From Eucommia ulmoides (taxonomy: Eukaryota > Streptophyta > Magnoliopsida > Garryales > Eucommiaceae), in NCBI GenBank assembly GCA_016647705.1, contig CM028333.1, positions 12,793,616 through 12,857,615 on the forward strand: a stretch of 64,000 nucleotides of DNA, read 5' to 3'. The translations under genes were made by a program, and so were the position numbers. Below are positions 50,564 to 61,676 of the stretch, in pieces (positions within the stretch are counted from its first letter, which is position 1; the number at the start of each line of letters is the position of its first letter). The notes under the pieces were generated by a model. That model saw only the letters and a program-made list of their open reading frames with translations, searched no databases and was not told the DNA's origin.

Positions 50564-51969
50564 ACTTTTTTTCATTTATTTTTTTTGTTGACTTGTAATG
50601 GGCTAATGACCCTCATATGTACATTTCCTTTTGAGTGTATAAATGCAAGCTATTTTTTGTGCATTCCTATTTTTCTGTGCGTGAGTAAGCTTCTGTGTGG
50701 CACAGCCAGGGTGCTTCAGAGTCTATTCCTTTCTTTAGACATTTTTTCCAGGTTCTTTTTGCTGGTAACTCATTCAGAGTCGTAAAATTCTGAAAAAATT
50801 ATCTTTCCTACCCAGGACCATGTACCACTAGCCCCCTAGTTTGGGACATAGTTGATTGTAAGAAAATCATGTCGCGAAATTAGGAGAAGGATTTCCCAAG
50901 TTACCTGGTCCTCTCTGTCAGTAGGGGTGCAACACGGCGGTTAGTCCCCCATGGTCAGCCATCGAGGAGTTCTCCGTAGTCAGGTTCATTCAAGAACCCT
51001 TTCAAGTTATTTCCATTTAGTCCATGCAGGAGCACCTTCTCCTTTAGAATGTCGGACTTATAGTTGACTGGTGGGGAGATGTACTTAGTTGCAGGCCCTT
51101 AGACTTGATCAATGCCCCGCCTTTGGTGGATGACATTGGTCTTTTCCTGGGTACAAATTATTGACCTACGAAGAGGGTTTGGTTGTTACCCTTGACGCTG
51201 AGCGTCAGGATGAGGCTTGTGGAAAATTATTCACACCGCTAAGCATTAGGATGTCTTTTTTTGGAGATTCGTCTACGAATTTGAGGGTTGCGATGCCGCT
51301 CTAGAGATTTATCTTCTACCTAGGGGGTCAACATGTTGTTCTGGAGAATTACTTGTGACCCTGGGGGTCAAACAATCGTTGTTGAAGAATCCTCGACAAC
51401 CCCGATGGTCAGGATGTTGATCTGGAAAATCACCCGCAACCCTAGATGTCGGAACACTATTGTTGGAAATAGGCTGGAGGGCGACTTGTCCCCGTCTCTA
51501 GTGTGACGGAGGATTGTTTGTCTCCGCTTTTGAGCTTTGCTTGAAGATAGGCTGGAGAGCGCTCGTCTCTCCATATGGTAGGACGGAGGGTTGCTCGTCT
51601 CCGTCTTTAAGTTACACTCGCTTTTCGACTTGAAGCACTCATCTGTGGCATGTCCTCAGTCGTGGGAAAACTCAACAATTAGTTATTATCAAATAAGTTT
51701 GCATAAATCTTCGCGGTGTCGGATTGTTGTGATGAAGAGTTCTTCAGCCTGGATGGCTGGGAGAAAAACGGAGTGCTAAGCTCACCACAAGCCCGTTAGG
51801 ATGAAGCTTGGATGAATGCCAAAGGGTCTTCCCCTTGGTGTTTGGAAAGCAAGGGTAGAACGGTAGATGGGTTTCTTTGTAGGGGTTTATCTGGGAGTGT
51901 GCGAAATGTCTAAGCACTACCTCACCCAGGACCTTGTCCATAAAAGAAGACCTCATCCTGGTAGGGAGC
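50564..51969 (-). mobile_element. Remaining internal sequence of the Tat-like element, truncated by Athila insertion
   Basis: No pol domain is recognisable. Degenerate repeats occur at about 51190-51460 (a unit of about 60-70 bp with ggtca.gatgttg.tctgga.aat and gcaaccctggggg), and at 51470-51610 (gcttgaagataggctggagagcg, gcttgtctccgtc). The sequence stops at 51969, where the Athila 5' LTR starts. The rest must lie beyond the window's right edge. Confidence 0.55.
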
Positions 51970-53629
51970 TGATAGGTGTAAAATACCTATCTAATTCTAA
52001 ACCGAATTTGCCAGTTTTCGAGTATTTTATTGAAGTTTGAATATCTTTTCAGCTGTTTTTATTAATCAGGAATAGGGACGTAAACAATCGGCAAACCGAG
52101 CGAATTGGTGGAGAAAAGGATAGCCAAAAAGATGAAAAAAGGAGGTTTCAAAGAATAACGCAATTCCACCTAGGCGAAGTATCCACCGCCTAGGCGAAAA
52201 TTCATCAGAAAGTTGCAAATGCTAAAAAGTGGAAATCCGCCTAGGCGAAGTTTCCACCACCTAGGCGAAAATCCACCAGAAGGTTGATAGCGCTGAGAAG
52301 TTGAAATCCGCCTAGGCGAAGTTTCCACTGCCTAGGTGGAAATCCGTCAGAAGGTTGCAAGGGCTAAAGTATTGAAATCTGCCTAGGCAAAGTTTCCACC
52401 GCCTAGGCGGAATTACGTCAAAACGCTGGAAGTGCTTAACTGCTCGAAGAGCTGAACTGTTGTAAATCTGCCTAGGCGAAGTTTCTACCGCCTAGGCGAA
52501 ATTCCTTTAGAAAGAAAGAAGAGAAGAAGTTAGTCCTCCACCTAGGCGAAGAAAATATCGCCTAGGCGGAATTCTAACCGACTTAAACTCCGCCTAGGCG
52601 AAATTCGCAGAACATGCTAAAATATCTGTTTAGATATTTTTGAACCCCTAGACCTATTTAAACCCCTTTCCCACATCTAAAACCAGTTGTTGAAGAACCC
52701 TAACCCTAGTAGAGAGTTCTTAAGCTATATTTTGAAGATCAAGAAGGAGGTTCATCATTCAGACAAAGAAGAATCATTTGCGGATCGATCATTAGCGACA
52801 GTGAATCGTTTCACTTCCAGATTTGATCGTTTCTCTCTTGTTTTTATCTTTGTAATCACTTTTTCATATCTAAGAATGTTGAATCCCTCTTATTTTGTAT
52901 GGTATATGGCTAAGATCTTATAGTATTAGTTAAATGTTACTTAGGTGTAGTTGAAATCATGTAATTGTTAAGTTAAATGAATTAATGTTACTTTAATGTG
53001 TTGTTTGTCTAAATCTGATTGTGTTTACCATTATTCTTGATATTATGCTTGTATTGATATACCGAGAATACGGTATTTGACACTCGGGAGAGGTAATCCC
53101 AGATTCGGATTAGGGTAAATACAACATGACGTTCTAACGACCCGGGAAGGCGTTAGAACGTATGCAATCCATGACGTTGGCTGAAGACTCACGCAACCTA
53201 GGGTTATAAAGAAGTTGAAGGAGACTTCTTCATTAACACGAAGTCGTGTAATCCTCCGTCTTACACTCGAGAGAGGTAGCGGAAGAGTTATCGATACAGA
53301 GATTGTCGGAATAGATAGAAAACTATTATAGCTAACTTAGTGACTTCGATTATGCATTATGTGAAAGAAATCAATACCTAAGTAATTAGTATAATTAGAA
53401 CTAACCTCATAGTTGTCGTTTATCTTAGTATATTAAATAGAAAACAAACAAAATTTGATTAGTCGAGATAATATGAAACTATTGAAATCACAATACTCAA
53501 CCGAATTACACGTCTTTCCCAGTGGAACGATATCCAATCTTACAAGATCCATTATATTACAACTAGACCTTGTATGCTTGTGAGTAGTCAATACCATGAG
53601 GACGATGGTTGTGAATCCTTGCGCGTACA
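51970..53629 (+). repeat. 5' LTR of the Athila element
   Basis: TGATAGGTGTAAAATACC...GCGCGTACA, about 1660 bp. The palindromic CGCCTAGGCG cluster lies at 52165-52605. A unit that is duplicated in the solo LTR at 41474 occurs once here (53060-53310). Over the first 200 bases the two LTRs differ by roughly one base in 16 by eye, so the insertion is old. Confidence 0.9.
52165..52610. repeat. CGCCTAGGCG palindrome cluster in the 5' LTR
   Basis: About a dozen copies of CGCCTAGGCG or one-base variants. They occur as pairs (GCCTAGGCGAAG, a few bases, CCGCCTAGGCG) repeated about every 70 bp, with the spacer text caagggctaaagtattg or similar also repeating. Variants are mostly CG-to-CA or CG-to-TG, consistent with methylated-CpG decay. 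Confidence 0.9.
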
Positions 53630-53635
53630 AGTTTT

Positions 53636-53651
53636 TGGCGCTATTGCCGGA
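53636..53651 (+). other. Primer binding site of the Athila element
   Basis: TGGCGCTATTGCCGG begins a few bases after the LTR end. Athila elements usually carry TGGCGCCGTTGCCGG, complementary to the 3' end of tRNA-Asp; two bases differ here. Confidence 0.75.
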
Positions 53652-53835
53652 GATTGGCAAAGTGTTTTTCAATTAACTTGATTTGTGATCAAGTAGTTGA
53701 ATGTTAATCACGATAATTCTTTTGTTTTTAAATTTCATTCAATTCATTTATTTATTTTATTTATCTATTTGACTTAAGCAGTGTATACGGCGTAGTCAAC
53801 GCATTGCTAAATAGAAAGAGAAAAAAGCTACTGCT

Positions 53836-55467
53836 ATGGCCGGGGGACATGAAAATGTTCCACAACCACCGGAGCCGCATGCACTTTAGCCTCCGGAGCA
53901 CGAGAGGCCACAACGAGTCCTTAGGGACTATTATCGGCCACTAATACTCGATAACTATTCAGGGATCTGGAGGCAGCCGATCCAGGCGAATAACTTTGAG
54001 TTGAAGCCCGCATTACTTAATATGGTTAAGCAAAACCAGTATGACGAGAATCTTCACGAAGACCCCAATGTCCACTTGGCAACCTTTCTCGAGATCTGTA
54101 ATACTGTCAAGATAAATAGAGTTGCCGAAGATGTCATACGATTGAGGTTATTTCCGTTTTCTTTATGAGATAGAGCAAGGGGTTGGTTTCAGTCGATTCA
54201 ACCGGGGAGCATTAATACTTGGGAGGACCTTGCACAAAGGTTTCTCACTAAGTTCTTTCCACCTTCGAAGACTTCTCAACTCCGAGGCGAGATTGCGCAG
54301 TTTTGCCAGAGAGACTTTGAGCCGTTGTTTGAGGCATGAGAGAGATTCAAGGACCTATTGAGAAGGTGCCCCCAACACGGGTATCAAGATTGGTTTCAAA
54401 CCCAATTATTTTACGAGTTGGATGGCCAGACTAGAACGATAGTTGATGTAGCCTCAGGGGGATCGTTGTTGTCCAAAACCCCTACCGAAGTAAATGCATT
54501 ATTGGAAGAAATGGCGGCTAATAATTATTAATGGCCGAATGAGAGGAACACGGGAAAATGGGTCTCTTCTATCCAAGAATCTGACCATATTACAATGTTA
54601 TCGGCCCAAGTGTCCAAGCTTTCGGATCAATTGGTCGCCATGTCTACAAAAGGAGCTTTGTCGAGTCAAGGGGAAGAGATAGCAGCAAGATGTTCTCAAT
54701 CCGGATTAGATAATGAGTTCGATGAATACCATTTTCTAAACAATCATGCCTACACTTTCAGGCTCGCTACCAACATTCTGACTCATTACAATCCCAGACT
54801 TCGTAACCATGAGAACTTCTCATATGTGAACAATCAGAATGCTTTGCGGCCATCTCTAGGTTATGGAAATCAAGATTTAGGATATCCTATGCAATCCAAT
54901 TGTCAAATGCAACAACCACCAATGCATAATCCAAAGTTGAATTTGGATGAAGTTTTGGGTTCGTTTATGAAGGAGACTCAGACTATGATGCGTGAGACGC
55001 ATAATCGGATAAACAAACATGAAACACGGTTGGACTTGATCGATACCACTTGTACAAACACCAACGCCACGGTGAAGGTTTTAGAAACTCAAATCGCGCA
55101 GCTTGCTAGGGCCATCCAAGAGCAACAAAAGAGGAAGTTTCCAAGCAACACGGAAATAAACCCTAAGGAATGCAAGGCGATTAAGTTGAGGAGCGAAAGA
55201 GACGTGAAAGTGAGCAGGCCTATGGAAACCGAGCCGGGAGTGAGTCGTGAATTTTCTCATGATGAACCAAGAACAAGTGCAGAGGAGAAAGTTGAAGTAA
55301 GAACCGATGAAAGAAAGGAGAAGCCGAGTGAAGACTTGAAAGAGGATAAGAATCAAGAGAAAGTTGAGGAGAGAAGAAGAGATGAAAGGGTGATACTGGG
55401 GCGAGTAACATTTTCAGAGAATCCACCGATTCTAGTAACCCCATTGCCATATCCTCAAAGATTCTAA
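53836..55467 (+). pseudogene. Athila gag, interrupted by stops
   Basis: Start Met at 53836 (MAGGHENVPQPPEP). The capsid core follows: NFELKPALLNMVKQNQY, HLATFLEICNTVK, RARGWFQSIQPGSINTWEDLAQRFLTKFFPPSK, and LRRCPQHGYQDWFQTQLFYE. A coiled-coil-like region at 54595-54680 and a long charged C-terminal part (55080-55430) rich in Glu, Lys and Arg follow. Stops in this frame are at 53887 (TAG), 54166 (TGA), 54337 (TGA), 54529 (TAA) and 55465 (TAA). At 54337 the family has Trp. The frame is otherwise continuous with pol. Confidence 0.88.
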
Positions 55468-58400
55468 AAGAGGAAGTTGGATGCCCAATTTGAGAAATTT
55501 CTTAAAATTTTCAAGAAAATCCACATCAACATACCTTTTGCGGATGCATTGGAATAAATGCTCAACTATTGCAAGTTCCTGAAGGACATCATGACGAAGA
55601 AGAAGAAGTTGGAGGATTACGAAACAGTGAAGCTAACGGAGGAGTGTAGTGCAATACTACAAAGAAATTTACCTACCAAATTGAAGGATCCTGGTAGTTT
55701 CACAATTTCGTGTACTATCGGAAAATCTTATTTTGATAAGGCACTTTGTGATCTTGGGACGAGTATTAATTTGATGCATTCTTCCGTTTATCGAAAGTTA
55801 GGACTTGGGAGTACAAAGCTGACAACGATCTTTCTTCAAATGGCGGATCGTTCGTTAACCTATCCAAAAGGTATCATTGAGGATGTGCTAGTGAAGGTAG
55901 ACAAATTTATATTTCCGGTGGATTTCGTTGTGCTTGAAATAGAAGAAGATAGAGAAATCCCGATCATCCTAGGAAGACCTTTCCTTGCAACGAGAAAGGC
56001 CTTGATTGATGTGCATAACTGAAATCTGACGTTAAGAGTCAATGATGAAGAGATAAGGTTCAACATTTTTAGAACTATGAACTTTCCGGATGAACCTCTC
56101 AATTGCAATCGAGTTAACGTTGTGGACTCTTGCGTGAGGGAGTTCTTTCTTGCAAATATGGAGATGGATTCGCTAGAGAATACTCATACATATTCCTTAT
56201 CTATGGGGGATCTTGGAGAGGAAGGCTCTACCACGGAACTTGAGGTTGTGGACTATGTGCTGACTTTGGATGCTCAATCTAAAGATGTAGATGATCCTTT
56301 TCATGTGGCGAAGATTAAAAAAGTTGAAAACTCTTCCGAGGAATCAAATCCACCTCATGGTGGATTATCACTCAAGCAATTACCGGAACATCTTTGGTAT
56401 ATCTTTTTGGGAGAGAATTTGACCGATCCGGTTATAATTTCATCAACGTTAACAGAAGAAGAGGAGAGTAAGTTGCTGATAATCTTGAAGAGGCACCAAT
56501 CCGCTTTTGCTTGGTCTATTTCGGATATCAAAGGAATTAGCCCTTCGGTTTGCATGCATAAGATTTTGATGGAGGATGAGTTTAAACCCTCCATTGAACA
56601 TCAACGGTGGCTAAATCCGGCTATGAAGGAAGTGGTGAGAGCGGAGGTGTTGAAGCTCTTAAATGCGGGAATTATATATGCTATATTCAATAGTGAGTGG
56701 TTAGCCTAGTGCAAGTGGTGCCCAAGAAAGGAGGTATGACGGTGGTGAAGAATGATAAGAATGACCTTATTCCTACACGGACCATCACAGGATGGCATGT
56801 GTGCATTGATTATAGAAGATTAAATAAGGAGACGAGGAAGGATAATTTTTCTCTTCCTTTCATTGACCAAATGCTAGATCGATTAGCCGGATATGAGTAC
56901 TATTGCTTTTTTGACGGCTATTCAGGTTACAATCAAATAGACATTGCACTAGAGGACCAAGAGAAGACTACTTTCACATGCCCGTATGGAACGTTTGCTT
57001 ATCGACGTATGTCGTTTGGCCTTTGCAATGCATCGGAAACTTTTCAACGGTGTATGATGGCGATATTTTTTGATATGGTGGAAGAAAAAATGGAAATCTT
57101 CATGGATGACTTCTCAGTCTTTGGGTCGTCTTCTGATCACTGTCTCTACAATCTGGCGCTTGTTCTTGACCGATGTGAGGAGAAGAATTTAGTTCTAAAT
57201 TAGGAGAAGTGCCACTTTATGGTTAAAAAGAGGATCGTCTTGGGTCATCGAGTCTCTTCCAAGGGGCTTGAGGTAGACCGAGCGAAGACTGAAACGATTG
57301 AGAAGCTTCCACCACCGATTAATATGAAAGGAGTTCGAAGTTTCTTGGGGCATGCCTGCTTTTATCGGTGCTTTATTAAGGACTTCTCGAAGATGGTGAA
57401 GCTGTTATGTCACCTTCTTGAGAAGGATACCTCATTTGAATTCAATGAGGCTTGCATGGAGGCTTTTAAGGCAATAAAGGAGAAGTTGATCAATGCTCCA
57501 ATAATGGTCGCTCCGGACTGGGAGATGCCATTTGAGATAATATGTGATGCGAGTGACTATGTCATTAGCACGGTGTTAGGCCAACGGAAGGAGAAGATCT
57601 TCCGATCAATCTATTATGCAAGTAAGACATTGAATGATACCTAGGAGAATTACACCACAATTGAGAAAGAAATGCTAGCGGTTGTCTTTGCTTGTGATAA
57701 GTTCCGGTCTTATATCATTGGGTCAAAAGTGATCGTCTACACGGATCACGCGGCTATCCGATACTTATTTGCAAAGAAAGATGCCAACCCAAGATTGATA
57801 AGGTGGATTCTTCTATTGCAAGAGTTTGATGCTGAAATAAGGGATAAAAAGGGGAGTGAAAACGTTGTTGCCGACTATTTGTCGAGGTTGATTCAAGAAG
57901 ATGTTGGTGAGGAGTCTAGTATCACGGAAGTGTTCCCTAACAAACAACTATTTTCAGTGGAAAATACACTTCTTTGGTATGCGGACATTGTGAATTATCT
58001 TGCATGTAACGTGTTACCACCTGAGTTGACGGGAGCCCAAAAGAAGAAATTTCTTTTTGATGCAAAGTATTATCTATGGGACGAGTCATTGTTATTCAAG
58101 AAATGTGCTGATCAGGTGATCCGGAGATGTGTTCCGGAGGAATAAATGGATAGTATTTTCTACCATTGCCATTCATTACCTTGTGACGGCTATTTTGGTG
58201 TAACTCGGACAACATCGAAAGTACTTCAATCAGGTTTTTACTGTCCTTCTTTGTTTAAAGATTCATATACGTTTGTGAAAACTTGTGATAGATGTCAAAG
58301 GGTGGGTAACATATCGAGAAGGCATGAATTGTCATTGACGTCAATTCTTGAGCTTGAATTATTTGATGTGTGGGGCGTAGATTTCATGGGGCCATTTCCG

Positions 58401-59218
58401 CCGTCATTTGGCAATGAGTATATTCTGTTAGTGGTGGATTATGTGTCTAAATGGGTCGAGGCCGTAGCAACACCTACCAATGATGCCAAAGTAGTTTGGA
58501 AGTTCTTTCAACATAATGTCATGACACGGTTTGGGACACCTTGAGCCTTAATCAATGATGAGGGAACCCACTTTTGTAACAAAATTCTAAGCGCTTTGTT
58601 GGCAAAGTATGGGGTTAGACACAAGGTGGCGCTACCATACTACCTACAGACAAATGGCCAAGCCGAGGTTTCAAACCAAGAAATCATGCTAATTCTAGAG
58701 AAAACGGTTCATACTAATCGCAAGGATTGGGCGGTGAAGCTTGACAATATTTTATGGGATTATCGCACGGCTTTTAAGACACTGATCGGCATGTCGCCGT
58801 ATTGATTGGTGTTTGGGAAAATGTGTCATTTGCCCGTTGAATTGGAGCACCGTGCATTCTGCGCGATTAAGAAACTCAACTTTGACATAAAAACTTCTGG
58901 TGCGCAACGTCTCATCCAATTGAATGAAATGGAGGAATTCGGCACGAGGCTTATGAGAATGCCAAACTTTACAAAGATAAAACGAAGAGGTGGCATGATA
59001 AAATGATAGTCCGGAGGGAGTTCAATCCGGGCCAACAAGTTTTATTGTTTAACTCAAGGCTGAGACTCTTTCTTGGAAAGTTGAAGTCCCGGTGGTCTGG
59101 ACCGTTTCGGATCAAGCATATTTATCCATTTGGTGCTATCGAGCTGGAAGGCGAAGATGGACAAACTTTCTGAGTTAACGGGGAGCGGATCAAGCACTAC
59201 TTCAAGGATAAAGAGTGA
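55468..59218 (+). pseudogene. Athila pol (protease, reverse transcriptase, RNase H, integrase), broken
   Basis: Protease: DLGTSINLMHSS with the catalytic Asp at 55750. Reverse transcriptase: WLNPAMKEVVRAEVLKLL, VCIDYRRLNKETRKDNF, FFDGYSGYNQI, and the FMDD catalytic site at 57099-57110. RNase [19 protein letters not shown] and the [10 protein letters not shown] block. Integrase: a degraded HHCC zinc finger ending CDRCQR (about 58290), [14 protein letters not shown], and YYLQTNGQAEVSNQE; a C-terminal domain ends about 59218. Stops at 55555, 56020, 57201, 57642, 58143, 58542, 58803 and 59171. There are one-base frameshifts near 56700 and 58948. Confidence 0.92.
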
Positions 59219-59529
59219 GTTGTGGAGAACATCTCCCTCGTTGAAGGATAGAGCCGGAATTCATAAACGTCCATGCTAGGGACGTAAAACCAAGCAACAT
59301 CTTTTGATATGTCATCAAGGGTAACGAACATTCCCAACTTTTGTATAAATTACTTTTTGGAGATCGTATTGATCTCGTAATATTATTTTTTGTGGTGAAT
59401 TGATGAGACTAGACACTTAGGATTGATTTGCATGCTATAAATCGTTTGAGGAACGAAGAGGAAATAAGAGGTGTAGAGCAAAAATGTGAAAACCTGAAGG
59501 GATCCAGCCAAAGTCCTCACTGGCATAAA
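59219..59529. other. Spacer after Athila pol, no gene
   Basis: AT-rich, no coding frame of note, leading into the palindrome array. Confidence 0.6.
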
Positions 59530-59930
59530 TTCGCCTAGGCGGAAAAACCACCACCTAAGCAAAAATTAAACAAAAGGCCGAGAAAACATACTGGCATAAA
59601 TTTGCCTAGGCGGAAAAACCACCGCCTAGGTGAAAATAGGAAGAAAAAGTCTGAATTTCTACATTGCCGTAACTTCACCCAGGCGGTAAAATCACTGCCT
59701 AGGCGAAAAAATGAAGAAAAGCTGAGTTCCTATACTGGCGTAAATTCGCCCAGGCGGAAAACCCACCGCCTAAGTGGATTTACAATGAAATCAGGGGTTT
59801 CACACTGGTGTAAATTCGCCTAGGTGGAAAAACTACCGCCTAGGCAAATTAACACCAGAAGGTTTTTAAAAATAAAAAAATGCTACTTCGCCTAGGCAGA
59901 AAAACCACCGCCTAGGCGAATTCACGCGAG
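59530..59930. repeat. Internal CGCCTAGGCG palindrome array between pol and the env-position ORF
   Basis: Six units starting at about 59530, 59598, 59670, 59742, 59811 and 59885 (spacing 68-74). Each holds two palindromic decamers CGCCTAGGCG (or close variants) about 12 bases apart, with arms TTCGCC and GGCGAA. The whole pair is thus itself an inverted repeat of about 34 bp. Units are introduced by ctggcgtaaa. The spacers differ from those of the LTR clusters. Confidence 0.92.
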
Positions 59931-59940
59931 CCCTGTTTTA

Positions 59941-60578
59941 AAACGCAGTAGTCCTCTTTGAGAACGACACTTCCCTCCTAAAAATTTCAAGAAACCTCTC
60001 AACTTCATCATCCCAAATTCCTTCATCCCGTTAAAGATTCATCCTACATAGCTAAAAACTTGGATTTTCACCAAGAATCGTCGTCCAAACGTGGAATTCC
60101 TTTTCCCATTCTCGAAAATTAGAGTTTAAACGGTGAAACAGTGCGAGATCGCCATCCTCCAGTGATTTGATCAAAATTTTTCAACAAGTGTCAATGATCC
60201 TATTTTTCATTTAGTTGTTGAAATATTTGCTCCATCTACACATTTATTTCAAAAATCATTGGATTTGGTTAAAACCCTAAACCCTTTTAAACCCTAGATT
60301 GTGGTTTTCATGCTATTTGGGATTTAGGAATGATTAATGGTAAACCCTATCATGTTTTTGTGTAGATATACAATGTGAATTATTTATTTTACGCTACATT
60401 GTGACAAAAATATGATTTGATTATGGTTGGTGGGATATCTTGTGAAATTTGTATTGTTTGGCTTTGGTTGGAATATGTTTGATAAAATAGGGCATTGTGT
60501 GTTCGCTGACAAGGGTTTGAATTGCGTGTTCTATTGTTATTATTTTGGTTGGTGTTGTGATTGTGATTTACAGGCAAA
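59941..60578. other. Spacer before the env-position ORF, with a candidate splice acceptor
   Basis: AT-rich, without a coding region. The pyrimidine- and T-rich stretch ending tgatttacag at 60573 precedes the ORF start at 60579, a plausible 3' splice site. That fits the idea that this ORF is expressed from a spliced subgenomic RNA. Confidence 0.45.
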
Positions 60579-61676
60579 ATGGCAAAGCGCTGTGTAGCCA
60601 AGCAACCACGGACATAAGAACCTCTAGCTGCCTCGGATTACAACTCTCTCAAATTTGTCTCCAAGTAGGTCGAGGACCATTGCAACAATCATGAAAGTAA
60701 GCATCCCGGTATTCTCTAGAGGGGGTTTGGACCTCTGCATGATCTTCCTGAAGAATTCAGAACCGTCATTCGGCAAAGAAGATGGGAACAGTTTTGTGCT
60801 TCACCCCCACCAGGGGAGTTGGCCCTCGTACGCGAGTTCTATGCGAACATTATTGAGGCCATGGGATTTCAGACAAGGGTCCAGAACATCCCAGTTCTGT
60901 TCAGTGTGGACCATTTCAACGAGTTACTTGGATTAACGGGGTCGGAAGCCTCCAGAGATTTATCCGATGCCGCCACACCGACAATGAGTGCGGTGATTCA
61001 GACCCTGACGACAGGAAATGCCCAGTGGAAGAACACATGGAAGGGTCAGGCAATCTTCAAGTCGCGGTTTCTGAAATCGATGCCCAAGATTTGGCATCAA
61101 TTTATCTGCGCCAATCTACTCCCTACCACCCATGTGTCCGATGTTTCCAAGGAGCGAGCGTTTATGCTATACGGCATTGATAGAGGGATGCCCGTCAACG
61201 TCGGTTGGCATATTTATTCTTCAATAATTTATACTGCCAAGACGACGAAGGTTGGCCTTCTTTTTTCCTCATTCCTCACTGCTCTCTTTCAACGAGCTGG
61301 CGTTCGTATCACGTCTACAAGCCCCTTTCCACCTACAAAGCCACTCGATCTTTCAATGATTAACAGGTTATGGAAAGGTGGACCAGGTGAAGGAGAAGAG
61401 GATTAGGAAGAGGAAGAAGCCAGCCCTTCGGAGCCACCGACGCCCACAACCCACCGCGGCCAGCTCATCAAACTTTCACGAGATGTACATAGTCTCCAGT
61501 CCGATATGAGCCAACTTCAAGATAATTTTGCTCGGATGGAGAACTACATGGATGCTTACATCTGGCAACAAGATCAAAACCAAAGAGTTTTATTCGAACA
61601 TCTCGAAATGGCGCGTTATACGCCCGTACCGCCTTCTGAGATTTATGAGCTGCCACCGCTCCACAATAAACGGTAG
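60579..61676 (+). pseudogene. Athila env-position ORF (putative plant transposon protein domain), broken
   Basis: A single frame from Met 60579 to the stop at 61674 is interrupted by TAA at 60615 and TAG at 60666, 60717 and 61404. The best preserved part (60819-61406) reads ALVREFYANIIEAMGF, SVDHFNELLGL, IWHQFICANLLPTTHVSDVS, MPVNVGWHIYSSI, and LTALFQRAGV. This is the domain annotated in many plant genomes as a putative plant transposon protein (I recall Pfam PF20167) and found in Athila elements after pol. A Glu-rich stretch and a coiled-coil-like tail (LIKLSRDVHSLQSDMSQLQDN) follow. No transmembrane segment is apparent, so an envelope function is not supported here. Confidence 0.78.
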
